DNA from: JBCCSZ01 sp039199225
GTDB taxonomy: Bacteria > Bacteroidota > Bacteroidia > Chitinophagales > Saprospiraceae
Length of the DNA stretch: 10,151 bases
Assembly: GCA_039199225.1 (NCBI GenBank)
Contig: JBCCSZ010000284.1
Coordinates: 1 to 10,151, forward strand
Direction: 5' to 3'
The notes under the pieces are model-generated. The model ran no database searches. It was not told the origin of the DNA and saw only the letters and a program-made list of their open reading frames with translations. Shown piece after piece: positions 1 through 6,254 of the stretch (the stretch's first letter is position 1; every line of letters begins with the position of its first letter). A program made the position numbers and the translations under genes.

Positions 1-1932
1 AAATTTCTGGCTATTTACTCCTCCAATCTCGACGAATTTTTCCGGGTAAGGGTTTCTTCTATGCGGAGTTTCAGCAAGATGAAGAAAAAGGCCAGAAAAC
101 AACTGAGGGTTTCTCCTGCAAAGGTTTTGAAAAAGATAAAAGCCATCGTCGCCAAGCAGCAAAATGAGTTTGGACAGGTCTTTACCAAAGAAATTCTACC
201 GGGCTTGGCCAAGCGAAACATCCACCTGATCGATGATACAGCCTTCTCTAAAGAGCAAGGAAAGTTTGCCCGAAAATTTTTCCGAAACAAGATTGCAAAA
301 CATCTGGAGTATACCTTTCTAGGCGGATCGGAACGTATGGTATTTCTGCAAAATAAGGCGCTATACTTGGTTGCTTCGCTGGATTCGCAGGAGGGGGAAC
401 GGGTTGCACTAATCAATATTCCATCGGATAAGGTTGGGCGTTTTGTGGTGTTGCCGGAAGTCGATGGCCAGCATTACATTACCTTTGTGGATGACATCAT
501 TCGCTACAATCTACCCAATCTTTTCAAAAAGGAAGGCGTCAAGGCTGTACAAGACGTATATGCCATAAAGCTTTCCAGAGATGCAGAGTTGTACTTGGAT
601 GATGAGTACAGCGGCGATTTGATCGACAAATTGAAGCAAAGCCTGGATGGACGGGAAACGGGCATTCCTACTCGCTTTTTGTACGATCGACGTATGCCAG
701 CGCCTCTGCTCAGGCGGTTGAAAGGCTTGTTTCAACTGTCGGGACACGACCTGGTGCCGGGCGCCCGATACCACAATTTCAATGATTTCTTTGGTTTTCC
801 CAACCCCAGCGATCAAGCCGATTTACACGATCTGCCCTTGCCGCCGCAGTTGCACAAGCAGCTCGAAAAGGCAAAGTCGCTCATACAAGCAATCAAAAAA
901 CAGGACTACATACTCCATTTTCCCTACCAATCCTATCAATATGTGCCGCGCTTGATCGAGGAGGCTGCAAGAGACCCCAAGGTTGAGGAGATCAAGATTA
1001 CGCTTTATCGGGTAGCCAGCAAGTCAGCCGTTACTTCGGCGCTGCTCAAGGCTTTGTCGAAAGGTAAAAAAGTCATGGCTTTCATTGAGGCCAAGGCCCG
1101 TTTTGATGAGTCTTCCAACCTCTATTGGGGGGAGCAGCTCGAAAAGGCAGGTGCCAAGGTGGTATACAGCTACCCGGGCATCAAAGTCCACACAAAGCTG
1201 TTGCTCATCCGGCGGAGGGAGCGGAAGGAGTTGCGGAATTACGCCTACCTGGGAACGGGCAATTTCAACGAGAAAACGGCCAAGCTCTACTGCGACCATG
1301 CTTTGTTGACGGCCGACCCCCGGCTGGCTGACGAAGTGGTGCAGATATTCCAATTGTTGGAACACAAAATCATTGTTCCCAAGACCAAGCACCTGATGAT
1401 TTCGCCCTTTTCTACCCGCAGTGGCTTCGAGAAGTTGGTCGATAAGGAAATCAATCGCGCCAAAGCAGGTAAGAAGGCTTACATGATTTTGAAAATGAAC
1501 AGCTTAGAAGACCGAGAGATGATTGAGTTGTTGTACGAAGCAAGCCAAACTGGCGTGAAGATTCGCCTGATTGTTCGAGGGATTTGTTGCCTAGTGCCGC
1601 AGGTACCCGGCTTGAGCGACAACATTGAAGTTATAAGCATTGTCGATCGCTTTTTGGAGCATGCTAGGGTTTACATCTTCGGCAATGGTGGCAAGGAAAA
1701 AATGTACCTGGCATCTGCCGATTGGATGACGCGCAACCTCGATCGCCGGGTAGAGGTGGTTTTCCCTATCTATGATGCCGCTTTGTTCCAGGAATTGCGC
1801 AGCATCATCGACCTCCAATTGGCCGACAATGTGAAGGCCAGAATCATTCATCCAGAGAAAGACAACACCTACGTAGAGAAAAACGGCAAGGCGGTACGCA
1901 GTCAAATGGCGATCTACGAATCACTGTCGTAA
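1..1932 (+). CDS. ppk1: Polyphosphate kinase 1, 5' end cut by window edge
   Basis: Reversibly transfers the gamma-phosphate of ATP onto inorganic polyphosphate; cytoplasmic or membrane-associated in known members. The frame is open from base 1: the first visible residues (KFLAIYSSNLDEFFRVRV) are the typical PPK1 N-domain motif, so the ATG at 61 is internal and not the start. 643 residues are visible; the family is usually about 690-720, so some 45-60 N-terminal residues are missing. The N, head, C1 and C2 domains follow in order. The two histidines expected in the active site are present at visible residues 397 (in VHTKLLLI) and 554 (in RFLEHARV); they are 157 residues apart, the same spacing I recall for E. 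coli H435/H592. YHNFNDFFGFPNP, YLGTGNFNEKTA and DWMTRNLDRRVEV are further family signatures. The gene ends 25 nt before the convergent PagL-like gene, with no clear terminator between. Identity is very secure. Confidence 0.97.
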   Translation, partial: KFLAIYSSNLDEFFRVRVSSMRSFSKMKKKARKQLRVSPAKVLKKIKAIVAKQQNEFGQVFTKEILPGLAKRNIHLIDDTAFSKEQGKFARKFFRNKIAKHLEYTFLGGSERMVFLQNKALYLVASLDSQEGERVALINIPSDKVGRFVVLPEVDGQHYITFVDDIIRYNLPNLFKKEGVKAVQDVYAIKLSRDAELYLDDEYSGDLIDKLKQSLDGRETGIPTRFLYDRRMPAPLLRRLKGLFQLSGHDLVPGARYHNFNDFFGFPNPSDQADLHDLPLPPQLHKQLEKAKSLIQAIKKQDYILHFPYQSYQYVPRLIEEAARDPKVEEIKITLYRVASKSAVTSALLKALSKGKKVMAFIEAKARFDESSNLYWGEQLEKAGAKVVYSYPGIKVHTKLLLIRRRERKELRNYAYLGTGNFNEKTAKLYCDHALLTADPRLADEVVQIFQLLEHKIIVPKTKHLMISPFSTRSGFEKLVDKEINRAKAGKKAYMILKMNSLEDREMIELLYEASQTGVKIRLIVRGICCLVPQVPGLSDNIEVISIVDRFLEHARVYIFGNGGKEKMYLASADWMTRNLDRRVEVVFPIYDAALFQELRSIIDLQLADNVKARIIHPEKDNTYVEKNGKAVRSQMAIYESLS

Positions 1933-1957
1933 GGACCGTAAAAGGCGAATCTTTCGA

Positions 1958-3118
1958 TCAGAAAATTTTGTAACCGACCGTCCATTCGACGAAGTCGGCG
2001 ACGTGGAAACGATAAGCGCGCACATTGGCACCGATGAGCAGCCGATCTGTCAGCCTGTGCCGCATCCCAATGCGTTGGTAATAGCCCGGATTGTCGTAGG
2101 AAGTATTTTTGCGGACGATGTAAAAACCTGGCTGTACAAACATCGAGGTCTTATTGACCTGTATTTCATAAGAGGGAAAGATGCTGATGGCAATCCTGTC
2201 TGAAAATGGCGTTTTATTTCCGTCTACATCAGAAGCCTCTTCGACTGAATACTTGGTTAGGATGGCATTGTCGAGCAAAAAGTCGACACCGAAGCCCACC
2301 TTAGAGGTGTAACTAAAGTGGCGGTTAAAGGTCAATTGGACACCAAATTGTGGAAAGTAATTCTGGGTATAGTAGTATTTATTTTTTCCTTCTTCTTCCT
2401 TGTATGGGCGGTGTTTATTGCCTATGAACGTGTTGACGATCAGTTCGTTTTTGGCCTGAAAAGTCGACCATTCTGTTCGGATAAATTCCTGTTTTTCTTT
2501 GTGATTGGAAAATGTTAATTGGATAGATGGCGCGAACATGTTGATGCCCCGATTGGGCAGTTGGGTTGCCGAATTTGAAAAATGGGCGATGGACAGCATG
2601 GTCGCAATTTTGAAATAATCATTGATGCGATAGCGGAGGCCCAGCCCGGGAGAGACATAGACAGATACCCGTGATCCAGGTGCGGCATAGTATTCATTTT
2701 TGCCAGCTTCGAAAGTCTTCCAGTTGAAGGCCAGTCCTACATTAAATTCGTAAGCGAATTCGATTCTTCGGCCGCGGACGAAGCAAGAGGAGAAGTGTCC
2801 ATACAAAGAAATGGGAACGCCAAGCTTGTCTCTCATGTAAAAGTTGGTCACATTAATGCCCAAGCCGTAAGTTGGGTAGTTGTAACGCTGTTCCCACTCT
2901 TTCTCGCCGTAGGTTTGCCGGTGGACTTGCATTGAATAGGAAGTGAATCGCTCCAAGCGGCTTTCGCCGATGTCGAGGTTGATAACGTCCGGGTTGGTCT
3001 GAAGTACTTTACCAGGTTGGTATTTAATGGTGAATAATTGCCCAGCGCAAGGGTGATGTATGCTCCAGCAAAGGAGAAATGTCAATAGGTAGAAGATAGG
3101 CTGCTTTAGGTAAATCAT
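1958..3118 (-). CDS. PagL-like / acyloxyacyl hydrolase outer-membrane protein
   Basis: Probable outer-membrane beta-barrel of the lipid A 3-O-deacylase (PagL) superfamily, whose characterised members remove an ester-linked acyl chain from lipid A. I use the ATG at 3118 (386 aa); a TTG at 3142 would add eight residues before an otherwise standard signal peptide (MIYLKQPIFYLLTFLLCW, cut near CAG-Q). The core signature is GLGLRYRIN, then a strand ending IAHFSN (His179, Ser181), then LPNRGIN and an alternating aromatic strand. His-x-Ser-Asn matches the PagL catalytic His and Ser. The third catalytic residue of Pseudomonas PagL is Glu 14 residues after the His; here that position is Asn193. The protein is more than twice PagL length, with about 140 residues before the motif and a C-terminal half of repeated amphipathic strands ending in aromatic F. 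A -7 promoter element lies at 3202-3209. Family assignment is fairly firm; enzymatic activity is inferred. Confidence 0.75.
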   Translation of the reverse strand: MIYLKQPIFYLLTFLLCWSIHHPCAGQLFTIKYQPGKVLQTNPDVINLDIGESRLERFTSYSMQVHRQTYGEKEWEQRYNYPTYGLGINVTNFYMRDKLGVPISLYGHFSSCFVRGRRIEFAYEFNVGLAFNWKTFEAGKNEYYAAPGSRVSVYVSPGLGLRYRINDYFKIATMLSIAHFSNSATQLPNRGINMFAPSIQLTFSNHKEKQEFIRTEWSTFQAKNELIVNTFIGNKHRPYKEEEGKNKYYYTQNYFPQFGVQLTFNRHFSYTSKVGFGVDFLLDNAILTKYSVEEASDVDGNKTPFSDRIAISIFPSYEIQVNKTSMFVQPGFYIVRKNTSYDNPGYYQRIGMRHRLTDRLLIGANVRAYRFHVADFVEWTVGYKIF

Positions 3119-3201
3119 AACTACTTGTTGAGTTTGGATCAATGCCCTTATTGGTTGTTGTTTATTTGATTTTAGCGAGTAGTAGATTCTGAATAGGTCT
3201 T

Positions 3202-3209
3202 CAAATATA
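3202..3209 (-). promoter_or_regulatory. Bacteroidota -7 element for the PagL-like gene
   Basis: Read on the minus strand this is TATATTTG, a full match to the Bacteroidota primary sigma -7 consensus TAnnTTTG. The expected -33 TTTG about 19 nt upstream is poor (CCTG). It predicts transcription starting near 3195 and a 5' leader of roughly 75 nt before the ATG at 3118. Confidence 0.4.
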
Positions 3210-3376
3210 GCATTAGTTTAGAATTTATCAGGCCACCAATATTTGTACCAAGGCTTTTGTCGGCTTTTTGATTCAGCGATTTTTAGAATTCCTTTTCCGT
3301 ATTTGGGGAAATGGCAGCCCTGAGTGGCAATGTCGGCCGCAGATTACTGGGAATGTCCGTCGGCCTTCCTTGGCGT

Positions 3377-3384
3377 TATTTTTG
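3377..3384 (+). promoter_or_regulatory. Bacteroidota -7 element for the OmpA-family gene
   Basis: TATTTTTG is a full match to TAnnTTTG. No good -33 TTTG is visible at 18-21 nt upstream. It predicts a start near 3391 and a leader of about 45 nt before the ATG at 3436, which supports that ATG over the in-frame upstream TTG. Confidence 0.45.
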
Positions 3385-3435
3385 TGCGATATTGTTGAAC
3401 CTCCCACCTACCCATCACCGCATACGAGTACGACT

Positions 3436-4575
3436 ATGAGAAGCTATTGCTTTTACTTAATGGGCCTTTTCTTGCTGCCCGCCATTGCTCTTCAATCCCA
3501 AACAGATACAACACGACAAGCTGGCCCCAACTTGGTTCCCAATCCGGGCTTTGAGTTGTTCCGAACAGAAATTCCAGTCTATGATCTCTCAGGAGCAGAG
3601 ACTTTCCGGAAAAGTGCGGCCAACTGGACCAGTCCGACCAAGACAACTCCGGACTTGCACCTGCGCATCAACGATGAGGAATCGGAGCAGCCGCGGAGTG
3701 GGCAAGCCATGGCTGCCATCCTAACCCACAATCCAGAATCGACCCGATCTGATACCTGGCGGGAGTATTTGCAAATACGTCTGACGGAGGGCCTCAAGGA
3801 AGGGGAGGAGTACTATTTGGAGTTTTATGTGCGACAGCATAAGAAATCGACCCTGAGTAGCAACAATATTGGTGCTTGCATGAGCATCGTACCATTCAAC
3901 AATCCAGATTACTATCCACTGACCGGGCAAGAGCCCGTATTCAATATGGAGCAGCTGATCGTAGGACCGGAGGAAGGGTGGATCAAACTGTCGACGACTT
4001 TCACGGCTTGGGGAGGCGAACGCTTTTTGGTCATCGGTAACTTTTACGATAATGAAGATACCCTATTCGAGCAGCGCGAGCGGGAAGGAGAGGCGGAAGA
4101 CCTTTTTGGCAATGCTTATTATCTGATAGACGATGTAACCTTACATCACCTGAAAGAGCCCAGCCTGGCTGATCTTGAGGTGAAAGTAGGCCAAGTTATT
4201 CGCCTAGATCGAATCTATTTTGCGTTTGATAAATGGGATTTGCTGCCCGCTTCATTTGAGCAGTTGGACCAATTGGTGGAGCTGATGGAGAAATACCCTA
4301 GTATGCGCATTGCGATCCACGGTCATACGGACAGCCGCGGCTCGGACGCTTACAACTTTCGCCTATCGGACCGCCGTTCTCAATCTGTCCATGATTACCT
4401 ACAACTCAACGGTCTGACGGCTGACCGCCTGGCCTCTGAGGGCTTTGGCGAATCCAAGCCCATTGATACCAATGCAACGGATGAGGGGCGACAGATGAAC
4501 CGGCGTGTGGAATTTGTCATATTAGACTTGGAAGCTGATGTGGAAGTGGAGAATGTGGCGACGGACGGGTACTAG
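3436..4575 (+). CDS. OmpA-family peptidoglycan-binding envelope protein
   Basis: Predicted 379-aa exported protein that tethers the outer membrane or periplasmic structures to peptidoglycan. Residues 1-22 form a signal peptide (MRSYCFYLMGLFLLPAIALQ). Residues about 30-240 form a beta-rich module opening with NLVPNPGFE, as in galactose-binding-like/carbohydrate-binding folds often found in Bacteroidota surface proteins. Residues about 254-363 are a complete OmpA C-terminal domain: IYFAFDKWDLLP, then HGHTDSRGSDAYNFRLSDRR, then GFGESKPI and NRRVEFVIL. Asp299 and Arg314 match the diaminopimelate-contacting Asp and Arg of E. coli OmpA in both motif and spacing (15 residues). There is no N-terminal beta-barrel, unlike classical OmpA. 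A short acidic tail follows the domain. The gene is probably monocistronic: its own promoter is at 3377 and hairpins follow the stop. The exact ligand of the N-terminal module is unknown. Confidence 0.88.
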   Translation: MRSYCFYLMGLFLLPAIALQSQTDTTRQAGPNLVPNPGFELFRTEIPVYDLSGAETFRKSAANWTSPTKTTPDLHLRINDEESEQPRSGQAMAAILTHNPESTRSDTWREYLQIRLTEGLKEGEEYYLEFYVRQHKKSTLSSNNIGACMSIVPFNNPDYYPLTGQEPVFNMEQLIVGPEEGWIKLSTTFTAWGGERFLVIGNFYDNEDTLFEQREREGEAEDLFGNAYYLIDDVTLHHLKEPSLADLEVKVGQVIRLDRIYFAFDKWDLLPASFEQLDQLVELMEKYPSMRIAIHGHTDSRGSDAYNFRLSDRRSQSVHDYLQLNGLTADRLASEGFGESKPIDTNATDEGRQMNRRVEFVILDLEADVEVENVATDGY

Positions 4576-4598
4576 AGGTATCTGTAGGACATGGAAAA

Positions 4599-4628
4599 GC
4601 ACCTACTCTCCCCACAGAGAGCAGGTGC
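4599..4628 (+). terminator. Hairpin after the OmpA-family gene
   Basis: Arms GCACCTACTCTC and GAGAGCAGGTGC pair over 12 bp with one A-C mismatch, around the 6-nt loop CCCACA, starting 24 nt after the stop codon. There is no U tract after it (AACAAGC follows), so it is either a weak terminator or a 3'-end stabilising stem. Confidence 0.5.
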
Positions 4629-4655
4629 AACAAGCAAGTCTGGATAGCAGGCTCT

Positions 4656-4673
4656 AGGTGGCCATAGCCACTT
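4656..4673. other. Small second hairpin
   Basis: AGGTGGC and GCCACTT pair over 7 bp (one G-U) with the loop CATA. It lies between two stronger stems and may be part of the same 3' structured region. No U tract follows. Confidence 0.3.
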
Positions 4674-4725
4674 AGTTGTTATCTCGTTGGTGATCGTTGA
4701 GTTGCGACGGACAAAATTTTGGTAA

Positions 4726-4748
4726 GCGGGAGGGCTGAGCCCTCCCGC
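4726..4748. terminator. GC-rich 10-bp hairpin with 3-nt loop
   Basis: GCGGGAGGGC and GCCCTCCCGC are a perfect 10-bp inverted repeat around TGA. It is by far the most stable stem in this gap, set in AT-rich sequence. On the plus strand the following sequence is T-poor (AGGTGAGGTTTAATTT); on the minus strand ACCAAAATTTT follows. It may be a terminator or a dispersed palindromic repeat unit. Confidence 0.45.
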
Positions 4749-5168
4749 AGGTGAGGTTTAATTTAGATGCTAAATTGCACTCTCCTGATGCAAAATCGTG
4801 AAAACCATTTATGGCCACTTGGGCTATATTTTTTGTTGTATTAATGATTACCTACCAAAAGTCAGCGTGTGCCTGATCGACCTTCACCACGAAGAGCTTT
4901 CAGCCAGTACAGGCGCACGGCTGTTACTTGGAGTAGGTGTGTTACTTACAGTTATAGATAATTCAAGCTGTGGATAACTATTGAGAAGGCCACTAGGGCC
5001 AGATCGCCAACTCAAATTATAATAATAGAGAGACCTTTCGTCCGCTCTTTGCCCAGCTTTGTCAGATGGGAACCACAGCTTGCGATAGTTAATAGTTGTT
5101 CTGGGAAACCTTCCAGATTTTGTTTTGACGTTTGGGAAGGTTATATTTAAGCGTGTATGAAACAAAAA

Positions 5169-5206
5169 TAAACCTATTTGCATAATAAATCAAATTTATA
5201 GGTTTA
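5169..5206 (+). promoter_or_regulatory. Promoter of the XRE gene overlapped by an inverted repeat
   Basis: TTTG at 5177-5180, an 18-nt spacer and TAGGTTTA at 5199-5206 (one mismatch to TAnnTTTG) form a Bacteroidota-type promoter. The 9-bp perfect inverted repeat TAAACCTAT (5169-5177) / ATAGGTTTA (5198-5206) touches the -33 box with one arm and covers the -7 box with the other. Such placement is typical of a repressor operator; autoregulation by the downstream XRE protein is a reasonable inference. Confidence 0.45.
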
Positions 5207-5250
5207 ATACTTTAGTCTATCTGTGTTAAAATTTTTGTTGATCGGAGCAA

Positions 5251-5715
5251 TTGATTGTGAATCAAGAAGATACGCCTAAGCATAAGAAAACGGGAAATGA
5301 AGACATTGGCCGTCGCTTGGATAAAATCCGTATGAGTATGGATTTGTCTAAGGCTGATTTTGCCAGTCTTTTGGGTTTTAAGCATGTCAATTCCATTTCG
5401 CATATTATTAATGGGACTCGAAATCTGACGGTGCAACATCTGATAATTTTGGTTTCAAACCTAAAAGGTTTAAATGTCCCTTGGTTGTTGACCGGAGAGG
5501 GTGATATGCTGCCAAGTGCGGAACAACGCAATTTGGAGGCAACCGTCGAGCGCTTATCAATCGAAAAAGAAGACCTGGAAAAGCAGGTTAAAAGATTGGA
5601 TCGGGAACGAAAAATTCTTTTTGACATGGCAGAAGCTTTGACAAAACAATATATACTTGGTGAACCGGTCGATCTCAAGCGTCTGAACTCAGATGATCCT
5701 GAAGCAGGTGCATAA
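5251..5715 (+). CDS. XRE-family HTH regulator with coiled-coil tail
   Basis: Probable DNA-binding transcriptional regulator, 154 aa. No ATG is available: the frame is closed by a TGA at 5239, so the start is TTG 5251 or GTG 5257. A GGAG at 5244-5247 lies 9 nt from the GTG and only 3 nt from the TTG, which makes GTG 5257 a good alternative. Residues 19-80 fit the Cro/C1 helix-turn-helix fold (IGRRLDKIRMSM, SKADFASLLGF, then the recognition helix VNSISHIINGTRNLT). NVPWLLTGEGDML (75-87) is the 'WLLtGeG' motif seen at the end of this domain in many Bacteroidota and phage-type XRE proteins. Residues about 90-126 are rich in E, K, R with heptad leucines and look like a dimerising coiled coil. No ligand or peptidase domain is present. 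Its promoter lies under an inverted repeat. Target genes are unknown; the peptide/TPR pair downstream is a candidate. Confidence 0.85.
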   Translation: MIVNQEDTPKHKKTGNEDIGRRLDKIRMSMDLSKADFASLLGFKHVNSISHIINGTRNLTVQHLIILVSNLKGLNVPWLLTGEGDMLPSAEQRNLEATVERLSIEKEDLEKQVKRLDRERKILFDMAEALTKQYILGEPVDLKRLNSDDPEAGA

Positions 5716-5720
5716 TCTTG

Positions 5721-5754
5721 GACAGCAGTTGCAAGCGGCTGTCGGAAGATTTTT
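5721..5754 (+). terminator. Weak terminator after the XRE gene
   Basis: GACAGC (5721-5726) and GCTGTC (5738-5743) pair over 6 bp with an 11-nt loop, followed by GGAAGATTTTT. The U run is offset by six bases and the stem is short. Confidence 0.35.
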
Positions 5755-5937
5755 GGTTCTTTTGTAGCCGGTACTCTTTTAGTTTTAACTGTAGCTTTTT
5801 TTTGGTATTCATAAACTCTCGGCTTAACCCATGAAAAAATAGTCCGAATCAAGTACAAAATGCATTCGGTTCGGCACTGAATACGCTCTTTTCCTAAGTG
5901 TGTTTTTTTATCGCCAATAAGTCGAGTTGAAAAATAC

Positions 5938-5974
5938 AAAAGCCACAACACACTGTTGGTGCATTGTGGCTTTT
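5938..5974. terminator. Bidirectional intrinsic terminator
   Basis: AAAAGCCACAA (5938-5948) and TTGTGGCTTTT (5964-5974) are a perfect 11-bp inverted repeat with a 15-nt loop in which CAC and GTG can pair further. On the minus strand the stem is followed by GTATTTTT, giving a good U-rich tail, so it would end the peptide gene transcript 47 nt past its stop. On the plus strand TTTT ends the stem and could stop read-through from the XRE gene. Confidence 0.7.
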
Positions 5975-5977
5975 AAG

Positions 5978-6008
5978 AAGAAATTTGAAATGAATATTTA
6001 AATTTCTT
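5978..6008. other. AT-rich inverted repeat after the peptide gene
   Basis: AAGAAATTT and AAATTTCTT pair over 9 bp around a 13-nt loop, between the peptide stop codon and the main terminator. It is AT-rich and may be incidental, or it may protect the 3' end of the short transcript. Confidence 0.25.
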
Positions 6009-6020
6009 AACTAGAAAGTC

Positions 6021-6146
6021 TTAAATCTCTGTTGTATCTTCTATGATAATTTCAGCACTTTCACTAGATTGACTTCCTCCTTTGATTGTTCTTAATTCCC
6101 TGGCTTTCAGGGTTTTAGCTTTCGTGGTCAAGTTGATTAATTTCAT
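6021..6146 (-). CDS. Double-glycine leader mini-peptide (RiPP-like precursor)
   Basis: A 41-codon gene, ATG at 6146-6144 and TAA at 6023-6021. The leader (MKLINLTTKAKTLK then ARELRTIKGG) has the layout of Bacteroidota 'GG-leader natural product precursor' peptides: a basic N-terminus, a helical ..L..xEL..IKGG segment and a double glycine at residues 23-24, where C39-type peptidase exporters or other proteases cut. The predicted 17-residue core is SQSSESAEIIIEDTTEI: Ser/Thr-rich, acidic, with no Cys, Lys or aromatic residue. Lack of Cys excludes lanthionine rings; Ser/Thr next to Asp/Glu would allow ester cross-links, but this is speculation. It has a promoter-like sequence upstream, a 21-bp palindrome just before the start and a strong terminator after the stop, which together support a real transcript. 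No maturase, protease or ABC exporter is visible. It could be a bacteriocin, a signalling peptide or a modified natural product. Confidence 0.75.
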   Translation of the reverse strand: MKLINLTTKAKTLKARELRTIKGGSQSSESAEIIIEDTTEI

Positions 6147-6159
6147 GATTTTCTTTTTT

Positions 6160-6180
6160 GTGATAAAATTATTTTATCAC
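6160..6180. promoter_or_regulatory. 21-bp perfect palindrome before the peptide gene
   Basis: GTGATAAAAT (6160-6169), one central T, then ATTTTATCAC (6171-6180): ten bp on each side match perfectly. It ends 13 nt before the peptide ATG and sits downstream of its predicted promoter. The one-base centre makes an RNA hairpin poor, so a dimeric protein operator is more likely. The divergent neighbours make dual control possible. Confidence 0.6.
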
Positions 6181-6204
6181 CTTTAGAATCTGGAGACGCC
6201 GAAA

Positions 6205-6234
6205 AAAAAATATCCGTACAGTATTTAGATCAAA
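6205..6234 (-). promoter_or_regulatory. Possible promoter of the peptide gene
   Basis: On the minus strand TTTG (6234-6231), an 18-nt spacer and TATTTTTT (6212-6205) resemble the -33/-7 pair, with the same spacing as the XRE promoter. The last base of the -7 box deviates and the region is a poly-T run, so the match is partly compositional. Transcription would start near 6198, upstream of the palindrome. Confidence 0.35.
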
Positions 6235-6254
6235 AAAAGACCATTCGCTCTTAC

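Larger units (their letters stand above)
3119..3435. other. Divergent intergenic region with two promoters
   Basis: This stretch separates the PagL-like gene (leftward) from the OmpA-family gene (rightward). Each side has a perfect TAnnTTTG -7 element, listed separately. An open frame continues upstream of the OmpA-family ATG to a TTG at 3268, but its translation has no signal peptide and the promoter sits inside it, so it is treated as non-coding. No other gene or strong hairpin was seen. Confidence 0.6.
4576..5250. other. 675-nt non-coding stretch with hairpins
   Basis: The left third carries three hairpins (4599-4628, 4656-4673, 4726-4748, listed separately). The right part is AT-rich and ends in the promoter of the XRE gene. 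A 99-codon open frame on the minus strand (4884-5183) shows no recognisable domain, no signal peptide and an ordinary-looking random composition, so it is not called. Two similar 13-mers (GGCCACTTGGGCT near 4814 and GGCCACTAGGGCC near 4988) are probably coincidental. Confidence 0.5.
5716..6020. other. AT-rich gap between XRE and peptide genes
   Basis: A 305-nt non-coding stretch between convergent genes. It holds a weak hairpin just after the XRE stop, a strong bidirectional terminator at 5938-5974 and an AT-rich stem at 5978-6008, each listed separately. A minus-strand open frame covering this gap and the XRE gene is an antisense shadow without recognisable domains. Confidence 0.5.

Noticed and set aside
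61..63. ATG at 61 as start of polyphosphate kinase
   Set aside because: The frame is open to base 1, and its residues match the conserved PPK1 N-domain, so the start lies before the window.
3268..3435. Upstream in-frame extension of the OmpA-family protein from a TTG
   Set aside because: The ATG at 3436 begins a normal signal peptide, and a perfect -7 promoter element at 3377-3384 lies within the extension.
4812..4877. 21-codon hydrophobic plus-strand open frame (starts MATWAIFFVVLM)
   Set aside because: It is short, with no promoter, terminator or leader motif around it; likely chance in AT-rich DNA.
4884..5183. 99-codon minus-strand open frame between the OmpA-family and XRE genes
   Set aside because: No recognised domain, no signal peptide, low-complexity Ser/Pro-rich end, and its start overlaps the XRE promoter region. 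It may be a decayed gene, but nothing in the sequence supports this.
5262..5951. 229-codon minus-strand open frame opposite the XRE gene
   Set aside because: It is antisense to a clear helix-turn-helix gene, its translation has no family features, and it runs through the strong terminator at 5938-5974.
6201..6238. Homopolymer A runs as a possible phase-variation tract
   Set aside because: Runs of 9 and 7 A lie in a non-coding AT-rich promoter region; nothing indicates switching, although the spacing within the peptide promoter could be affected.
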